Below are positions 1-9,721 of a DNA stretch of 64,000 nucleotides, piece after piece. A model generated the notes under the pieces. It saw only the letters and a program-made list of their open reading frames with translations. It did no database searches and was not told the origin of the DNA. This DNA comes from Clostridium facile (GTDB taxonomy: Bacteria > Bacillota > Clostridia > Oscillospirales > Ruminococcaceae): assembly GCF_014297275.1 (NCBI RefSeq), contig NZ_JACOQK010000001.1:124001-188000 (forward strand), written 5' to 3'. Made by a program: the position numbers and the translations under genes. Every line of letters begins with the position of its first letter. Position 1 is the stretch's first letter.

Positions 1-3000
1 CAACAAATACAAAAGTAGAGCTGTTGGAAAATCCTTATGGTATTAATACCAAAGACCCATCTTTTTCTTGGGCTATGGTAGATGCTGACAAGGATGAGGT
101 ACAAACCGCATACCGCATTGTGGTTGGTACTTCACAAGAAAATATGCAGAACCAAAACTATATTAAAGATACAGATTGGGTATCTTCTTCAGAATCCAGT
201 TATATAAAAGCTGGTTTATCTGATGTATTAAAAGATAACAGCTTGTATTATTGGAGTGTCCAATTAAAAGATAAAGATGGAAAAGAAAGCCCATTATCTG
301 AGCCACAGGCGTTTACAACTGCTGTAGGCGATGGATGGGAAAGCATCAATGGTATTTGGGTTGACCCAAATGCTGCCGCTGCTGTAGAAGACCCATTCCA
401 AAAACATGGTTGGACAAACTATGCAGTTGAGATGGATATGAAAACTTCTGTTGCATTGGGTGTTGTGTTCCGCGCTCAGGATAATAGCAATGGATATATG
501 ATCCAATTCCGTTATGGTGGCGGTATTGATCAGGGTGGTAATACCATGAACCCACATACCATTATCAATGGTGGCGTAAAAGCTTATGGCAACTCTATTA
601 AACTGGCAGATAAGGGAATTGAATTGCCAAATAACGAATACTTCCGTGTAAAAATTGCGGTTTATGGGGAAGTTGCTACCGTATATATTAACACTGGTGA
701 TGGATTTAAAGAAGCTGGAAAAGTTACCTTTGATGGCGGCTTAACCTATGGTTCTATCGGTTTCCGTAATGGAAGCACCGAAAATGGTTATGTGGATAAT
801 ATTGATGTATATCCAATCTCTGATGAAGCTGGCACAAAATCAGGGGATAGCTTATATAGCGTAAACTTTGATGATGGACAGACGCCAAATGACTTTAACA
901 CAGGCAACAAATTCAAAGTAGAAAATGGTGCTTTATATGTTCCAACTGGCAATGAAAATGGAACAATTAAAACCATGGTACGCTTGAATTCTAATTCAGT
1001 ATACCCTGGAGAAGGTTCTGATACCACAATTGCACCAAAAGGAAATTTTGCATTCCTGCGTAATGAGTTCAATGTAGACAATAAAGATCAGATTGAAAAA
1101 GCAGTTGTGAATGTAACCGCAAAATCTCCAGAAAAAACTCGTCAATTTGTATTTAATCTGTACATGAATGGTCAGTTTGTTGGTTTAGGTCCAGCTCGTT
1201 TTGGGACGAACCTGACTAATGGAAAAGGCGTTTTGTATTACAATACTTATGATGTAACTAATTTGTTACAGAATGGCGAAAATGTAATCGGTGCAATCAA
1301 CTATACACAAGATGAAAAATCCTTCTTGTGCCAAATGACTGTCTTTTATAAAGATGGCAGCAGTGATGTATTGGTAAATTCTGCTGATGGTACATGGAAA
1401 GCATTGGATGGCACTAATATTTTTGGCGATAACGGAAAGAGCATTGGTACAGGCTACTTTAATGCAGCAGCTGAAAATATCAATGCAAACTTATTCCCAT
1501 ATGGATGGAATGAACCAGGCTATGATGATTCCGCTTGGACAACACCTGTTGACAAAGGTGCAATTGTAGGTAGCTATGAATTAAATCCATATGATGCTGA
1601 CAACGTAAACCGTTATTTGTATGATTCCGCTGTTGTAAAAGATATGGGTAATGGCCGCTGGTTTGTAGACTTAGGCAAAGAAATTGTTGGTGGTTTACAT
1701 CTGGAACTAAACAGCCCTGTATCTCAGGAAATCACCCTTCATTACGGGGAAGAAGGCAATGCCGAAACTGGTGATGTTCAATGGCAGATGAATACTGGTA
1801 ATAAGTATGAAGAAAAATGGACATTAAAAGAAGGGGAACAGACCATTGAAAATATTGGTATGAAAACCTTCCGCTATGTGGAAATTTTAAATGTTCCAGA
1901 AGGTGTTACCTTAACAACAGATAACTTCAAAGGGTTGGCAATGCATCAGGAGTTCAGTGAAGATGAATCCAGCTTCAATTCTTCCGATGATTTGTTAAAT
2001 CGTATTTATGACACCATGAAATACACCATTAAAGCAACCAACCAGGATTTGATGGTAGACTCCCAGTCCCGTGAACGTGGTGCTTATGAAGGGGACGTTT
2101 TAATTAACCAAATGTCTTCCTACTCTTTTGAAGATGATTATAGTTTAGCACGCTTTTCTATGGAATATTTGGAAACCCATAGAACTTGGCCAGTAGAATA
2201 TGTATTGTATATGGTAAACTCTACTTGGTACGATTATCTGTATACTGGCAATAAAGATTCTATGATGGAATCTTATGAAAAACTAAAAACCAATCTGGTA
2301 GATTGTGGTGCGGATAAAAACATTGTAGATATGGGTGATGAAACTACTTTGGTTACTGTAAACCATACCAATGTAAACCAATGGAACTCCGTTTTGGTTG
2401 ACTGGCCAGTATCCGAACACGATGGGTACAATTTCAGCAGCGCATGGTATAATACCGTTATGAACGCTGTAACCTATGGTGGTTTTGTAGATATGGCAAA
2501 AATTGCTACTGAATTAGGCAAAACAGATGACGCAAAAGCATACCAGGAAAAAGCGGATAAATTAAAAGCTGGTATGATCAAATACCTGTATAACTCTGAA
2601 ACTGGTGCAGTAAGAGATGGTTTAACCAAAGATAAACAGCCAATTGACCATTATGCACAGCATGCAACAGCATTTGCTTTGGCATATGGTGTTTATGAAG
2701 ACCAGGCAATGGCAGACAAAATGGCTGATTATATCCGCAGTCAAGGCAAAATTAAAACAAGCGTATATGGCTCTTATTTTGTATTAGATGGTTTATACCG
2801 TGCAGGCGCAGGCGATGTTGCAAATGCAATGATGATGGATCGTAGCGCAAACAATGGCGACAGAACATGGGCTTACATGATTGATACATTAGGCGCTACT
2901 ATTACCACAGAAGCTTGGAATGAAACTAATAAGGGCAATATGACTTATTCCCATCCATGGGGTTCTGCTCCAGGTAGCCAGATTATCCGTGGCTTATTTG

Positions 3001-5264
3001 GTATCCAGCCAACTAAAGCTGGTTACAGTGAATTCCAAGTAAAATTACAGCCAGAAGGTTTGGAATATGCTTCTATTAAAGTTCCAACCTTAAAAGGCAG
3101 CGTACAAGCATCCTTTGATACAAGGGATACCGCAAACGCAATTAGCACAACAGTAACAATCCCAGCAAATACAAAGGCAAATGTAATGGTTCCAACAATG
3201 GGGCAGGACCATGGCTATGTATCTGTGGATGGTACGATTACACAAGTTGAAATTGTAGATGGCTACTACAGTGTAGAATTAGGTTCTGGCAACCATACAA
3301 TTGCTGTTCCAAACGCAGGTAAATTGTCCGCTATGACATCGGATTCTTCCAAAGTTTATGTTGGTCAGACTGATAAAATCAGTACCATCTTTACTACAGC
3401 AGATGGGGAAGAAATGGATGCAGCAACAGTTGGCACATTAAGCTACGAATCCAGCAATCCAGAAGTTGCTTCTGTAGATGCACAAGGTACTATTACATAC
3501 AATGCAGAAGGCAGTGCAACAATTACGGTAACAGCAGAATTGAAAGATGTTGATATGCAAGGTACTCCAGTATCTTATACAACATCTACCAGCTTTACTG
3601 TTTCCTGTACCAATGCAAAGGTAGAACGTGTATACATCTCCGTTGATGGAGATTTATATCCAAACGCAACTGTTCAGGCTACCCTAAAAGGTGTTCTGGA
3701 ATCTGGAGAAGAGGTTGACTTGAAAGCAGCTTCCTTTACAGTAGATAATCCAGAAGCGTTTACAGTGGATGAAAATGGTGTATTAACCGGGGTTGCTCCT
3801 GGTGAAGGAACTGTGATTGTCAGCATGACCGAAGGTTTGAACGACCTGGTAGATGATTTCGATTTGGATTACTTCGCTTATAACGAAATGTATAGCGATA
3901 ACTTTGATAATGGAAACAATACATTCGATGGCTTACAAGTACAGGATGGGGCAGTTGTTGTAAACAAAGGTAACAAAGTATTCTATGATAATGAAGAAGC
4001 AAAACAGTGGACAGATTATACTGTTTCCGCTAAGGTAAAAGTTACCTCTAATGCGGCAAATATTACTTTCCGTGCAACAGATTCCAATACATTCTATCTG
4101 TGGCAGTTTAGAGCTGATACTAATATGTTAAAAACCCATGTATTTAGTTCCGCCCATGCTTCTAGCCAAGGGTTCCAGTTGTTGGGTGAATATCCAATCT
4201 CCAACTTAAAAGCAGGGGAATATAACGATATCACTATCCGGGTAGAAGGCAATAAATTTACTACTTATGTAAATGGTGAGTTTGTAAATGCTACTTATAA
4301 TGATGAATTAACACATGGTAGTGTAGGTGTTCGTAATGGTAGCAGTGAAAGCTTCCTGATGGACGATTTATTTGTTGGTGATACTCAATTAGTTACTACT
4401 CTGGATCTTACTGTAAATGAACCAGCAAACAAAAATATTTTGAATAAAGTAATTGATTATGCGGAAGACCAGAAAAATTCTGATGATTTCAACAATGTGA
4501 TTGCAGATGTACAAAAATCCTTCAACGCAGCACTGGATAATGCAAAAGCAGTTGCAGCAGATCCAGCAGCAAGCCAGGAAACTGTAGATGAAGCATGGCA
4601 GACATTGATGAAGGAAATCCATAAACTAGGCTTTGTAAAAGGCGACCTGACTAACTTAAAGAAATTGATTGAAGTAGCGGATGATTATGATTTAACAAAA
4701 TATGTGGAAGCAGGACAGGCTGAATTTATTGCGGCATTAGAAGCAGCAAAAGCAGTCGTTGCAGATGGTGACAATGCTTTACAGGATGACGTAACAGAAG
4801 CAACTGACAACCTGCTAAACGCAATGATGAATCTGAGATTAAAAGCTGATAAATCTATCTTAGAAGAAGTTGTGAATCAGGCAACAGGAATGGATTTAAG
4901 CCAATATACCGATGAAAGTGTAGCAGTATTAAACGCAGCATTGGAAAAAGCAAACGCTGTATTAGCGGATGAAACATTAACAGAAGATCAACAAAATGTT
5001 GTAAATGATGCTGTAGATGCAGTAAAAGCTGCTATGGATGGCTTACAGACAAAATCGGATGAATCCAACGCTGGCAATACATCTTCTAATGGACAAAATA
5101 ATTCCAGCACAAATAATGGTGATAAACTTGCAAATAATACTGTAAATGCGGCAACAACAGGTGATGTAGCGATGCCAATTATTCTGGTAGTAATCGCTAT
5201 TGTAGCAGCAATCGCAATTATTGCAGCTGTTGTTATTTCCAAAAGAAAAAATAAAAATCAGTAA
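1..5264 (+). CDS. Surface-anchored alpha-L-rhamnosidase (GH78), 5' end missing
   Basis: Exo-acting glycosidase that removes terminal alpha-L-rhamnose from glycans outside the cell. The frame is open from base 3, so the start and signal peptide lie upstream; residues here are counted from the in-frame TTG at 24. Order: Fn3-like domain (1-95), LamG/concanavalin-like module (about 102-270), GH78 N-terminal sandwich (325-500), second sandwich (545-640), six-hairpin (alpha/alpha)6 catalytic domain (650-1000), C-terminal beta domain, two Ig-like (Big_2) repeats (1096-1280), a second LamG-like module (1290-1455), three FIVAR-like helical repeats (1465-1690), a Ser/Asn-rich spacer and one membrane helix followed by KRKNKNQ. 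The D-x4-E-x6-D signature of GH78 is at D679, E684, D691, and the TTEAW glutamate is E963. Much longer than typical GH78 enzymes (about 900 residues). Family assignment is firm; the natural substrate is unknown. Confidence 0.93.
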   Translation, partial: TNTKVELLENPYGINTKDPSFSWAMVDADKDEVQTAYRIVVGTSQENMQNQNYIKDTDWVSSSESSYIKAGLSDVLKDNSLYYWSVQLKDKDGKESPLSEPQAFTTAVGDGWESINGIWVDPNAAAAVEDPFQKHGWTNYAVEMDMKTSVALGVVFRAQDNSNGYMIQFRYGGGIDQGGNTMNPHTIINGGVKAYGNSIKLADKGIELPNNEYFRVKIAVYGEVATVYINTGDGFKEAGKVTFDGGLTYGSIGFRNGSTENGYVDNIDVYPISDEAGTKSGDSLYSVNFDDGQTPNDFNTGNKFKVENGALYVPTGNENGTIKTMVRLNSNSVYPGEGSDTTIAPKGNFAFLRNEFNVDNKDQIEKAVVNVTAKSPEKTRQFVFNLYMNGQFVGLGPARFGTNLTNGKGVLYYNTYDVTNLLQNGENVIGAINYTQDEKSFLCQMTVFYKDGSSDVLVNSADGTWKALDGTNIFGDNGKSIGTGYFNAAAENINANLFPYGWNEPGYDDSAWTTPVDKGAIVGSYELNPYDADNVNRYLYDSAVVKDMGNGRWFVDLGKEIVGGLHLELNSPVSQEITLHYGEEGNAETGDVQWQMNTGNKYEEKWTLKEGEQTIENIGMKTFRYVEILNVPEGVTLTTDNFKGLAMHQEFSEDESSFNSSDDLLNRIYDTMKYTIKATNQDLMVDSQSRERGAYEGDVLINQMSSYSFEDDYSLARFSMEYLETHRTWPVEYVLYMVNSTWYDYLYTGNKDSMMESYEKLKTNLVDCGADKNIVDMGDETTLVTVNHTNVNQWNSVLVDWPVSEHDGYNFSSAWYNTVMNAVTYGGFVDMAKIATELGKTDDAKAYQEKADKLKAGMIKYLYNSETGAVRDGLTKDKQPIDHYAQHATAFALAYGVYEDQAMADKMADYIRSQGKIKTSVYGSYFVLDGLYRAGAGDVANAMMMDRSANNGDRTWAYMIDTLGATITTEAWNETNKGNMTYSHPWGSAPGSQIIRGLFGIQPTKAGYSEFQVKLQPEGLEYASIKVPTLKGSVQASFDTRDTANAISTTVTIPANTKANVMVPTMGQDHGYVSVDGTITQVEIVDGYYSVELGSGNHTIAVPNAGKLSAMTSDSSKVYVGQTDKISTIFTTADGEEMDAATVGTLSYESSNPEVASVDAQGTITYNAEGSATITVTAELKDVDMQGTPVSYTTSTSFTVSCTNAKVERVYISVDGDLYPNATVQATLKGVLESGEEVDLKAASFTVDNPEAFTVDENGVLTGVAPGEGTVIVSMTEGLNDLVDDFDLDYFAYNEMYSDNFDNGNNTFDGLQVQDGAVVVNKGNKVFYDNEEAKQWTDYTVSAKVKVTSNAANITFRATDSNTFYLWQFRADTNMLKTHVFSSAHASSQGFQLLGEYPISNLKAGEYNDITIRVEGNKFTTYVNGEFVNATYNDELTHGSVGVRNGSSESFLMDDLFVGDTQLVTTLDLTVNEPANKNILNKVIDYAEDQKNSDDFNNVIADVQKSFNAALDNAKAVAADPAASQETVDEAWQTLMKEIHKLGFVKGDLTNLKKLIEVADDYDLTKYVEAGQAEFIAALEAAKAVVADGDNALQDDVTEATDNLLNAMMNLRLKADKSILEEVVNQATGMDLSQYTDESVAVLNAALEKANAVLADETLTEDQQNVVNDAVDAVKAAMDGLQTKSDESNAGNTSSNGQNNSSTNNGDKLANNTVNAATTGDVAMPIILVVIAIVAAIAIIAAVVISKRKNKNQ

Positions 5265-5289
5265 TTGATGAAATCCCCCTTATAATATT

Positions 5290-5324
5290 AAAAAAGCAGT
5301 AGGCATTTGTCTGCTGCTTTTTTT
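5290..5324 (+). terminator. Rho-independent terminator of the rhamnosidase gene
   Basis: Stem GCAGTAG/CTGCTGC with a short loop, followed by seven T, about 30 bases past the stop codon. Confidence 0.85.
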
Positions 5325-5450
5325 GTACAGAAAAAATATCATTACTTATGTAAAATAGCTTAGATGTTGTTTGAATTTTATCATCGTATTTCATTTATAA
5401 CCATAACATACGATTTTGATATGCTTTAAGTAGTAAGATCTTGAAAATTC

Positions 5451-5480
5451 AAAGTATCCAATTGTATTGGATACTTTTTT
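5451..5480 (+). terminator. Isolated perfect hairpin with T-run
   Basis: AAAGTATCCAAT (5451-5462) and ATTGGATACTTT (5466-5477) form a perfect 12-bp stem with a 3-base loop and a run of six T. The preceding gene already ends in its own terminator 130 bases upstream, so this one may end a small untranslated transcript. No promoter for such a transcript is convincing. Confidence 0.6.
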
Positions 5481-5784
5481 AGATCAGGCGAAACACTAGT
5501 TTTTATCTAAAAAGAACATTTATGTTTTTTCTTAATTGGATACAATGTTTTGTGGTGATATATGTCTGTTTGACAAACGATAAATAGAAAATCTTAATCT
5601 GATATAAAGCTTGCAGCTTATAAAATAAGGACATAAGTATTATTTGATAGAGCAAATAGAATTTTATAAGTTGATATAGAAAAAAGGCTATTTTGTAGAA
5701 CTATGTTTTACATTTTATGATAAAAAGATTCGTTTTTAAATGGATCTGCTTTTCCAATAGAACACGATAAAAGTTCGTCATAAA

Positions 5785-5836
5785 TTTGTAAGAAAAATGA
5801 TGGCAGGTTTGTAAATAATCTAAGTTATGATATAAT
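5785..5836 (+). promoter_or_regulatory. Candidate promoter/operator of the two-component operon
   Basis: TATAAT at 5831-5836 with no good -35. Two TTTGTA(A) half sites at 5785 and 5808 lie 23 bases apart upstream, as a direct repeat such as OmpR-family regulators often bind. Autoregulation is an inference. Confidence 0.35.
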
Positions 5837-5930
5837 TAGAATTTAGATGGAATCATTATTTCAACTAAATTTTTTGATTGCTATTTTCCATGGAATTATA
5901 TTTTAGCAGCAATAAGGAGAGTATAGAAAA

Positions 5931-6632
5931 ATGAATCAATGGACCGTTTTGGTAGTAGATGACGACAAGGAGATTGTAGAATCGGTTGCAATTTTTTTAA
6001 GAAATGAAGGATTGCATGTAATGAAAGCATATGATGGAATGGATGCATTGGAGAAAATTTCTGAAAATACGATACATCTGATTTTAATGGACATTATGAT
6101 GCCAAAATTAGATGGTATGAAGGCAATGATGAGAATACGGGAGCAGAAAAACATTCCAATTATTTTGGTTTCTGCTAAAACGGAGGATACTGATAAAATT
6201 ATTGGGTTAAATATGGGTGCTGATGATTATATTACAAAGCCTTATAACCCTTTGGAATTAGTTGCAAGAGTCAAATCCCAGTTAAGACGTTATACAAATT
6301 TTGGCCAAATGCCAACACAAGCGCCTGTAGTACAGTTGAATGTTGGTGGAATCATAATGGATTTGGAAACCAAACAGGTATGGGTAGAAGGGGAAGAAGT
6401 GAAACTAACCCCAATTGAATACCGCATTTTAGAACTATTAATGCGGAACCCCAATCGTGTATTTTCCATCCAGGAAATTTATGAGCGTGTTTGGGAAGAG
6501 CCTTATTATAATGCGGATAATATTGTAGCCGTACATATTAGAAGAATTCGAGAAAAAATTGAAATTAACCCGAAAGAACCTCGCTACTTAAAAGTAGTTT
6601 GGGGGATTGGCTACAAAATCCAATCGGAATAG
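5931..6632 (+). CDS. OmpR/PhoB-family response regulator
   Basis: DNA-binding response regulator, 233 residues, the usual family length. Receiver domain about 5-118 with acidic pocket D10-D12, phospho-acceptor D54 in the MDIMMPKLDGM context, conserved S81 and K103 in the ITKPYNP loop. A winged-helix Trans_reg_C domain spans about 140-232. AAGGAG precedes the ATG. The histidine kinase gene starts 9 bases after the stop, so the two are one operon. The KPYNPLEL and C-terminal sequence resemble VanR/YycF-like regulators of Clostridia, but the regulon cannot be read from sequence. Confidence 0.95.
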   Translation: MNQWTVLVVDDDKEIVESVAIFLRNEGLHVMKAYDGMDALEKISENTIHLILMDIMMPKLDGMKAMMRIREQKNIPIILVSAKTEDTDKIIGLNMGADDYITKPYNPLELVARVKSQLRRYTNFGQMPTQAPVVQLNVGGIIMDLETKQVWVEGEEVKLTPIEYRILELLMRNPNRVFSIQEIYERVWEEPYYNADNIVAVHIRRIREKIEINPKEPRYLKVVWGIGYKIQSE

Positions 6633-6641
6633 GAGGTTATT

Positions 6642-8915
6642 ATGAAAAAAAAGCGGCAATATCTATGGATTACCGTTGTGTCCGTTTTATTTTTAGTTAT
6701 TACTGGATGTTTAGGCGGATGGATGGCGAGTATGTATAGCTATGCCAGAGTACAGGAGGCAATGAGCCACGTCATCCGTTCCACAAATATAGACCGGCAA
6801 GAAAATTATCAAGAGTATTTTGAATCCCCTACTTCAGAATTACAGGAATCTGTTGTAACCAGTTTTTTAGGTTCTAAGCTGATGGATTCTTATATTCCAG
6901 AATTGGATACCAATGGCAGTTATCAAAAAGCAATCGAACTATATCAACAGGCAGAAAATCAGTTATTGGAGAATAATGTAGAATATTTTGGAAACTATAA
7001 TGGATATTCTAGAAGTACAAATTCTTTTCAGGATTTTGATTCCTTTCAAATGTATACTAGTGAAAATGTCAGCGCTTTATCCTGGGCATCCAATGGAAGT
7101 TATCAAGATTTGGAAGTCCATTATTTTGAAATGGATAATTATTATTTTACCTATTATCTTCAAGAAAACCAAATTGAAGTTTATCCAAATGGATATCAAG
7201 AAATTTTAAATGAACTTTCTGAGTTATCCAATATACTAGCGAATGAACAGCAGTATGAAGCTAACGGTATGCTGGACGCCATCAATATGATCCTTTTATA
7301 CCAACAAAATCCTGCACAATATTCATTTGGGTTTAGCATTTCTACCTTAAATACTACTCCAATGTATACAACTGCATGTCAAAATTTAATGAATGATGTA
7401 CAGGTAAGTAGGGAAGACCAATTTATATTGATGTTTTGGGGATATTTGCTTGCGGCAGTATTGTTGATTTGTGTTACCCTGATTTTTAATTTAACAGGGC
7501 TTTTGCGCAAAGTATACCGAGGATTAGCAAAATTAATGAAGCATATTTTCCTGGAATTTAAGCTTCTTTTTTGGGGTGCTACTGTCATTGCAGTTAGTTG
7601 CTTCTTTATTGTCCTATTTGAGGTCTATTATGATACTGGCATTACAACGTATGATTTTCTGTTCCATATTTTTATTACCTTTTTGCCTGCCGCAATTACA
7701 CTGCTCTTATTAAGCGCCCTGATTTCTGATTTATATTATAACCATAACAATGTGATATGCAATAATATTATTAACCGTATTTTAAAATCCTATCGGAAGT
7801 TTGCACGGAAAAAACCTTACCAAAAACAAATGCATATGCGTATTTTTATCAATATGCTTATTTGGGGAATTGCAATTTTATTTAATGTAATAGGACTTTT
7901 TACACGTTCCGCTTTCCTTTATTTTGTTTCGATTGTGGCGCTAATTGTATCTTCTGTTTATTTAGGAAATAAATTATCCCAGATTGCTCATGACATGGAT
8001 GTAGTAAGCGATAAGATTGAACAAATTAGTATGGGGAATTTAACTAATGAATTATCTGTACTGCCATCCTCTGAATTATCATCTGTGATTACCAATCTAG
8101 ATCATTTGCAAGAAAATATCGACGAAGAAGTAAAAAATAGGATGAAAAGCGAGCGGATGAAGGTGGAGCTGATTACAAATGTATCCCATGATTTAAAAAC
8201 TCCATTGACATCTATGGTGAATTATATTAATCTTTTGGAAAAAGAAGAGTTGCAACCAGAATTTGCGAATGATTACGTAAAAATTTTGCGGAATAAAATT
8301 GATCGGCTCAAAACCATGACAGAAGATTTATTTGATGTAGCAAAGGCAAATAGCGGAAATATGGAAGTACGGAAAGAGGTCATTGAATTAGGAGAACTGT
8401 TGGAGCAGACAATGGGAGAAAACCAGAAAGAAATTGATGCTAGCCAACTGGATTTCCGAATTCAAACATCGGGTAAGGTGTATATTGAAGCAGATGGAGC
8501 GAAGATGTACCGTATTTTCAGTAATATCATCAATAATACAGTAAAGTATGCTATGCACGGAACCCGTGTTTATATCCATATTTTTGAGCAAGATAATATT
8601 GCTACCTTTATCGTAAAAAATGTAGCCAACTATGAAATGAATTTTGATCCAGAAGAAATTTATGGTAGATTTAAACGTGGGGATGAATCCAGAAGTATAG
8701 AGGGTTCTGGTTTAGGGCTTTCGATTGTAAAAAGCTTTGTTGGATTACAAGGTGGGGATTTCCATGTGGAAATTGATGGAGATTTATTTAAAGCAATTGT
8801 CCGTTTTCCAGCATATCATCCTCATAAGCAGCCAGAAACCCAAGTAGCAATCAATAATATGGAACAAAAATCAGTCTATCCTTTTGAACAACAACCCCCT
8901 TTTTATAATAGTTGA
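6642..8915 (+). CDS. Sensor histidine kinase with large extracellular domain and multi-helix membrane region
   Basis: Partner kinase of the upstream regulator. One N-terminal helix (about 8-30), an extracytoplasmic region of about 225 residues rich in Tyr, Gln and Ser, then about five further helices (258-283, 310-335, 340-365, 405-455). The cytoplasmic part carries HisKA with H516 in NVSHDLKTPLT, an N box near 625 (IFSNIINNTVKYA) and a GSGLGLSIV glycine box near 688. Closest to VanS/Firmicute multi-TM kinases; 757 residues is large for the family. The signal sensed is unknown; there is no adjacent transporter or target gene. Gene start has AGGAGG. Confidence 0.93.
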   Translation: MKKKRQYLWITVVSVLFLVITGCLGGWMASMYSYARVQEAMSHVIRSTNIDRQENYQEYFESPTSELQESVVTSFLGSKLMDSYIPELDTNGSYQKAIELYQQAENQLLENNVEYFGNYNGYSRSTNSFQDFDSFQMYTSENVSALSWASNGSYQDLEVHYFEMDNYYFTYYLQENQIEVYPNGYQEILNELSELSNILANEQQYEANGMLDAINMILLYQQNPAQYSFGFSISTLNTTPMYTTACQNLMNDVQVSREDQFILMFWGYLLAAVLLICVTLIFNLTGLLRKVYRGLAKLMKHIFLEFKLLFWGATVIAVSCFFIVLFEVYYDTGITTYDFLFHIFITFLPAAITLLLLSALISDLYYNHNNVICNNIINRILKSYRKFARKKPYQKQMHMRIFINMLIWGIAILFNVIGLFTRSAFLYFVSIVALIVSSVYLGNKLSQIAHDMDVVSDKIEQISMGNLTNELSVLPSSELSSVITNLDHLQENIDEEVKNRMKSERMKVELITNVSHDLKTPLTSMVNYINLLEKEELQPEFANDYVKILRNKIDRLKTMTEDLFDVAKANSGNMEVRKEVIELGELLEQTMGENQKEIDASQLDFRIQTSGKVYIEADGAKMYRIFSNIINNTVKYAMHGTRVYIHIFEQDNIATFIVKNVANYEMNFDPEEIYGRFKRGDESRSIEGSGLGLSIVKSFVGLQGGDFHVEIDGDLFKAIVRFPAYHPHKQPETQVAINNMEQKSVYPFEQQPPFYNS

Positions 8916-8917
8916 TA

Positions 8918-8949
8918 GAATAACGGATGTATTTTTACATCCGTTATTC
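8918..8949 (+). terminator. Perfect 14-bp hairpin after the kinase gene
   Basis: GAATAACGGATGTA (8918-8931), loop TTTT, and its exact complement (8936-8949) start 3 bases after the stop. There is no T-run afterwards, so termination efficiency is uncertain; an RNA-stabilising hairpin is an alternative. Confidence 0.6.
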
Positions 8950-9018
8950 ACTTATAAAGGTAATATATATTTTATATCATCTTAAAATCTATGATATTAT
9001 AAATACCATAAAAATTAT

Positions 9019-9049
9019 TTGACATGGAGTTTACTCCAAGTGTTATACT
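9019..9049 (+). promoter_or_regulatory. MerR-type promoter/operator with 19-bp spacer
   Basis: TTGACA (9019-9024) and TATACT (9044-9049) are 19 bp apart, with the palindrome TGGAGT-TT-ACTCCA (9025-9038) in the spacer. This over-long spacer with a centred palindrome is the signature of promoters activated by MerR-family proteins through DNA untwisting. It drives the MerR gene itself. Confidence 0.85.
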
Positions 9050-9073
9050 AAAATAAAAAAGGAGGAGATTTCT

Positions 9074-9460
9074 ATGACAATAGCAGAAGTAAGTAAAAAG
9101 TATGATCTTTCACCTGATACGCTCCGTTATTATGAACGGATCGGTTTAATTCCCCCTGTACCCAGAAATAAAAGCGGTATCCGGAATTATGACGAGGACT
9201 CTTGCCGTTGGATTGAATTGATGAAGTGTATGCGGAAAGCAGGAGTCCAGATAGAGGCTCTGATTGAATACGTTGATTTGTTTCAAAAAGGGGATGCTAC
9301 GGCTGACGCTAGAAAAAATATCCTGATTGAACAGCGCAACCAATTGATGGATCGGATGGAAGATATGCAGCAATCGTTGAACCGTTTAAATGAAAAAATC
9401 AAGCGGTATGAACAAGGGTTGATGGTTGCGGAAAAACAGCTGAAAAAGTGGAAGGACTAA
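9074..9460 (+). CDS. MerR-family transcriptional regulator (AdhR-like)
   Basis: 128 residues: winged HTH with the TLRYYERIGLIPP signature (residues 18-30), then a dimerisation coiled coil (about 80-125). It has no large effector domain, like the aldehyde-responsive AdhR/StoR group. Cysteines occur at about 48 and 56, but there is no C-terminal metal-binding motif, so a metal sensor is unlikely. AGGAGG precedes the ATG. The gene is monocistronic, ending at a terminator 15 bases downstream. Its own promoter carries a matching MerR operator; no obvious target reductase lies nearby. Confidence 0.9.
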   Translation: MTIAEVSKKYDLSPDTLRYYERIGLIPPVPRNKSGIRNYDEDSCRWIELMKCMRKAGVQIEALIEYVDLFQKGDATADARKNILIEQRNQLMDRMEDMQQSLNRLNEKIKRYEQGLMVAEKQLKKWKD

Positions 9461-9474
9461 AACCTGATATTAAA

Positions 9475-9511
9475 AAATAAAAACCGGACTCTCATAATCC
9501 GGTTTTTATTT
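9475..9511 (+). terminator. Rho-independent terminator of the MerR gene
   Basis: AAATAAAAACCGGA / TCCGGTTTTTATTT stem (9475-9488, 9498-9511) with a 9-base loop; the A and T tracts make it bidirectional. Confidence 0.85.
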
Positions 9512-9721
9512 CTGATTTTATAGCAAGCAAGAATTGTAAGCAGAAAAACAGATCGTATCAGGACTATCTTAACTGTCCGCCTTATCTTGCATTTTCATAG
9601 AAAGTTAGAATAAACATTGGCAAAATAGTTTGTTTCCAAAGGAAATATCGTAGATTGTAACATGTATATCATGAAATATCCTGGAAAGGTGAATTCATTT
9701 CAGAGGATATATGGTTATCAT

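Larger units (their letters stand above)
5325..5930. other. 600-base AT-rich intergenic region
   Basis: No credible ORF on either strand. It holds an isolated terminator-like hairpin at 5451-5480, a second copy of the motif ATTGGATAC near 5536, and a candidate promoter for the two-component system near 5831. Otherwise I see nothing recognisable. Confidence 0.6.

Noticed and set aside
4988..5242. Minus-strand 84-residue frame in the rhamnosidase gene
   Set aside because: Low-complexity mirror of the FIVAR/membrane helix coding sequence; no ribosome-binding site.
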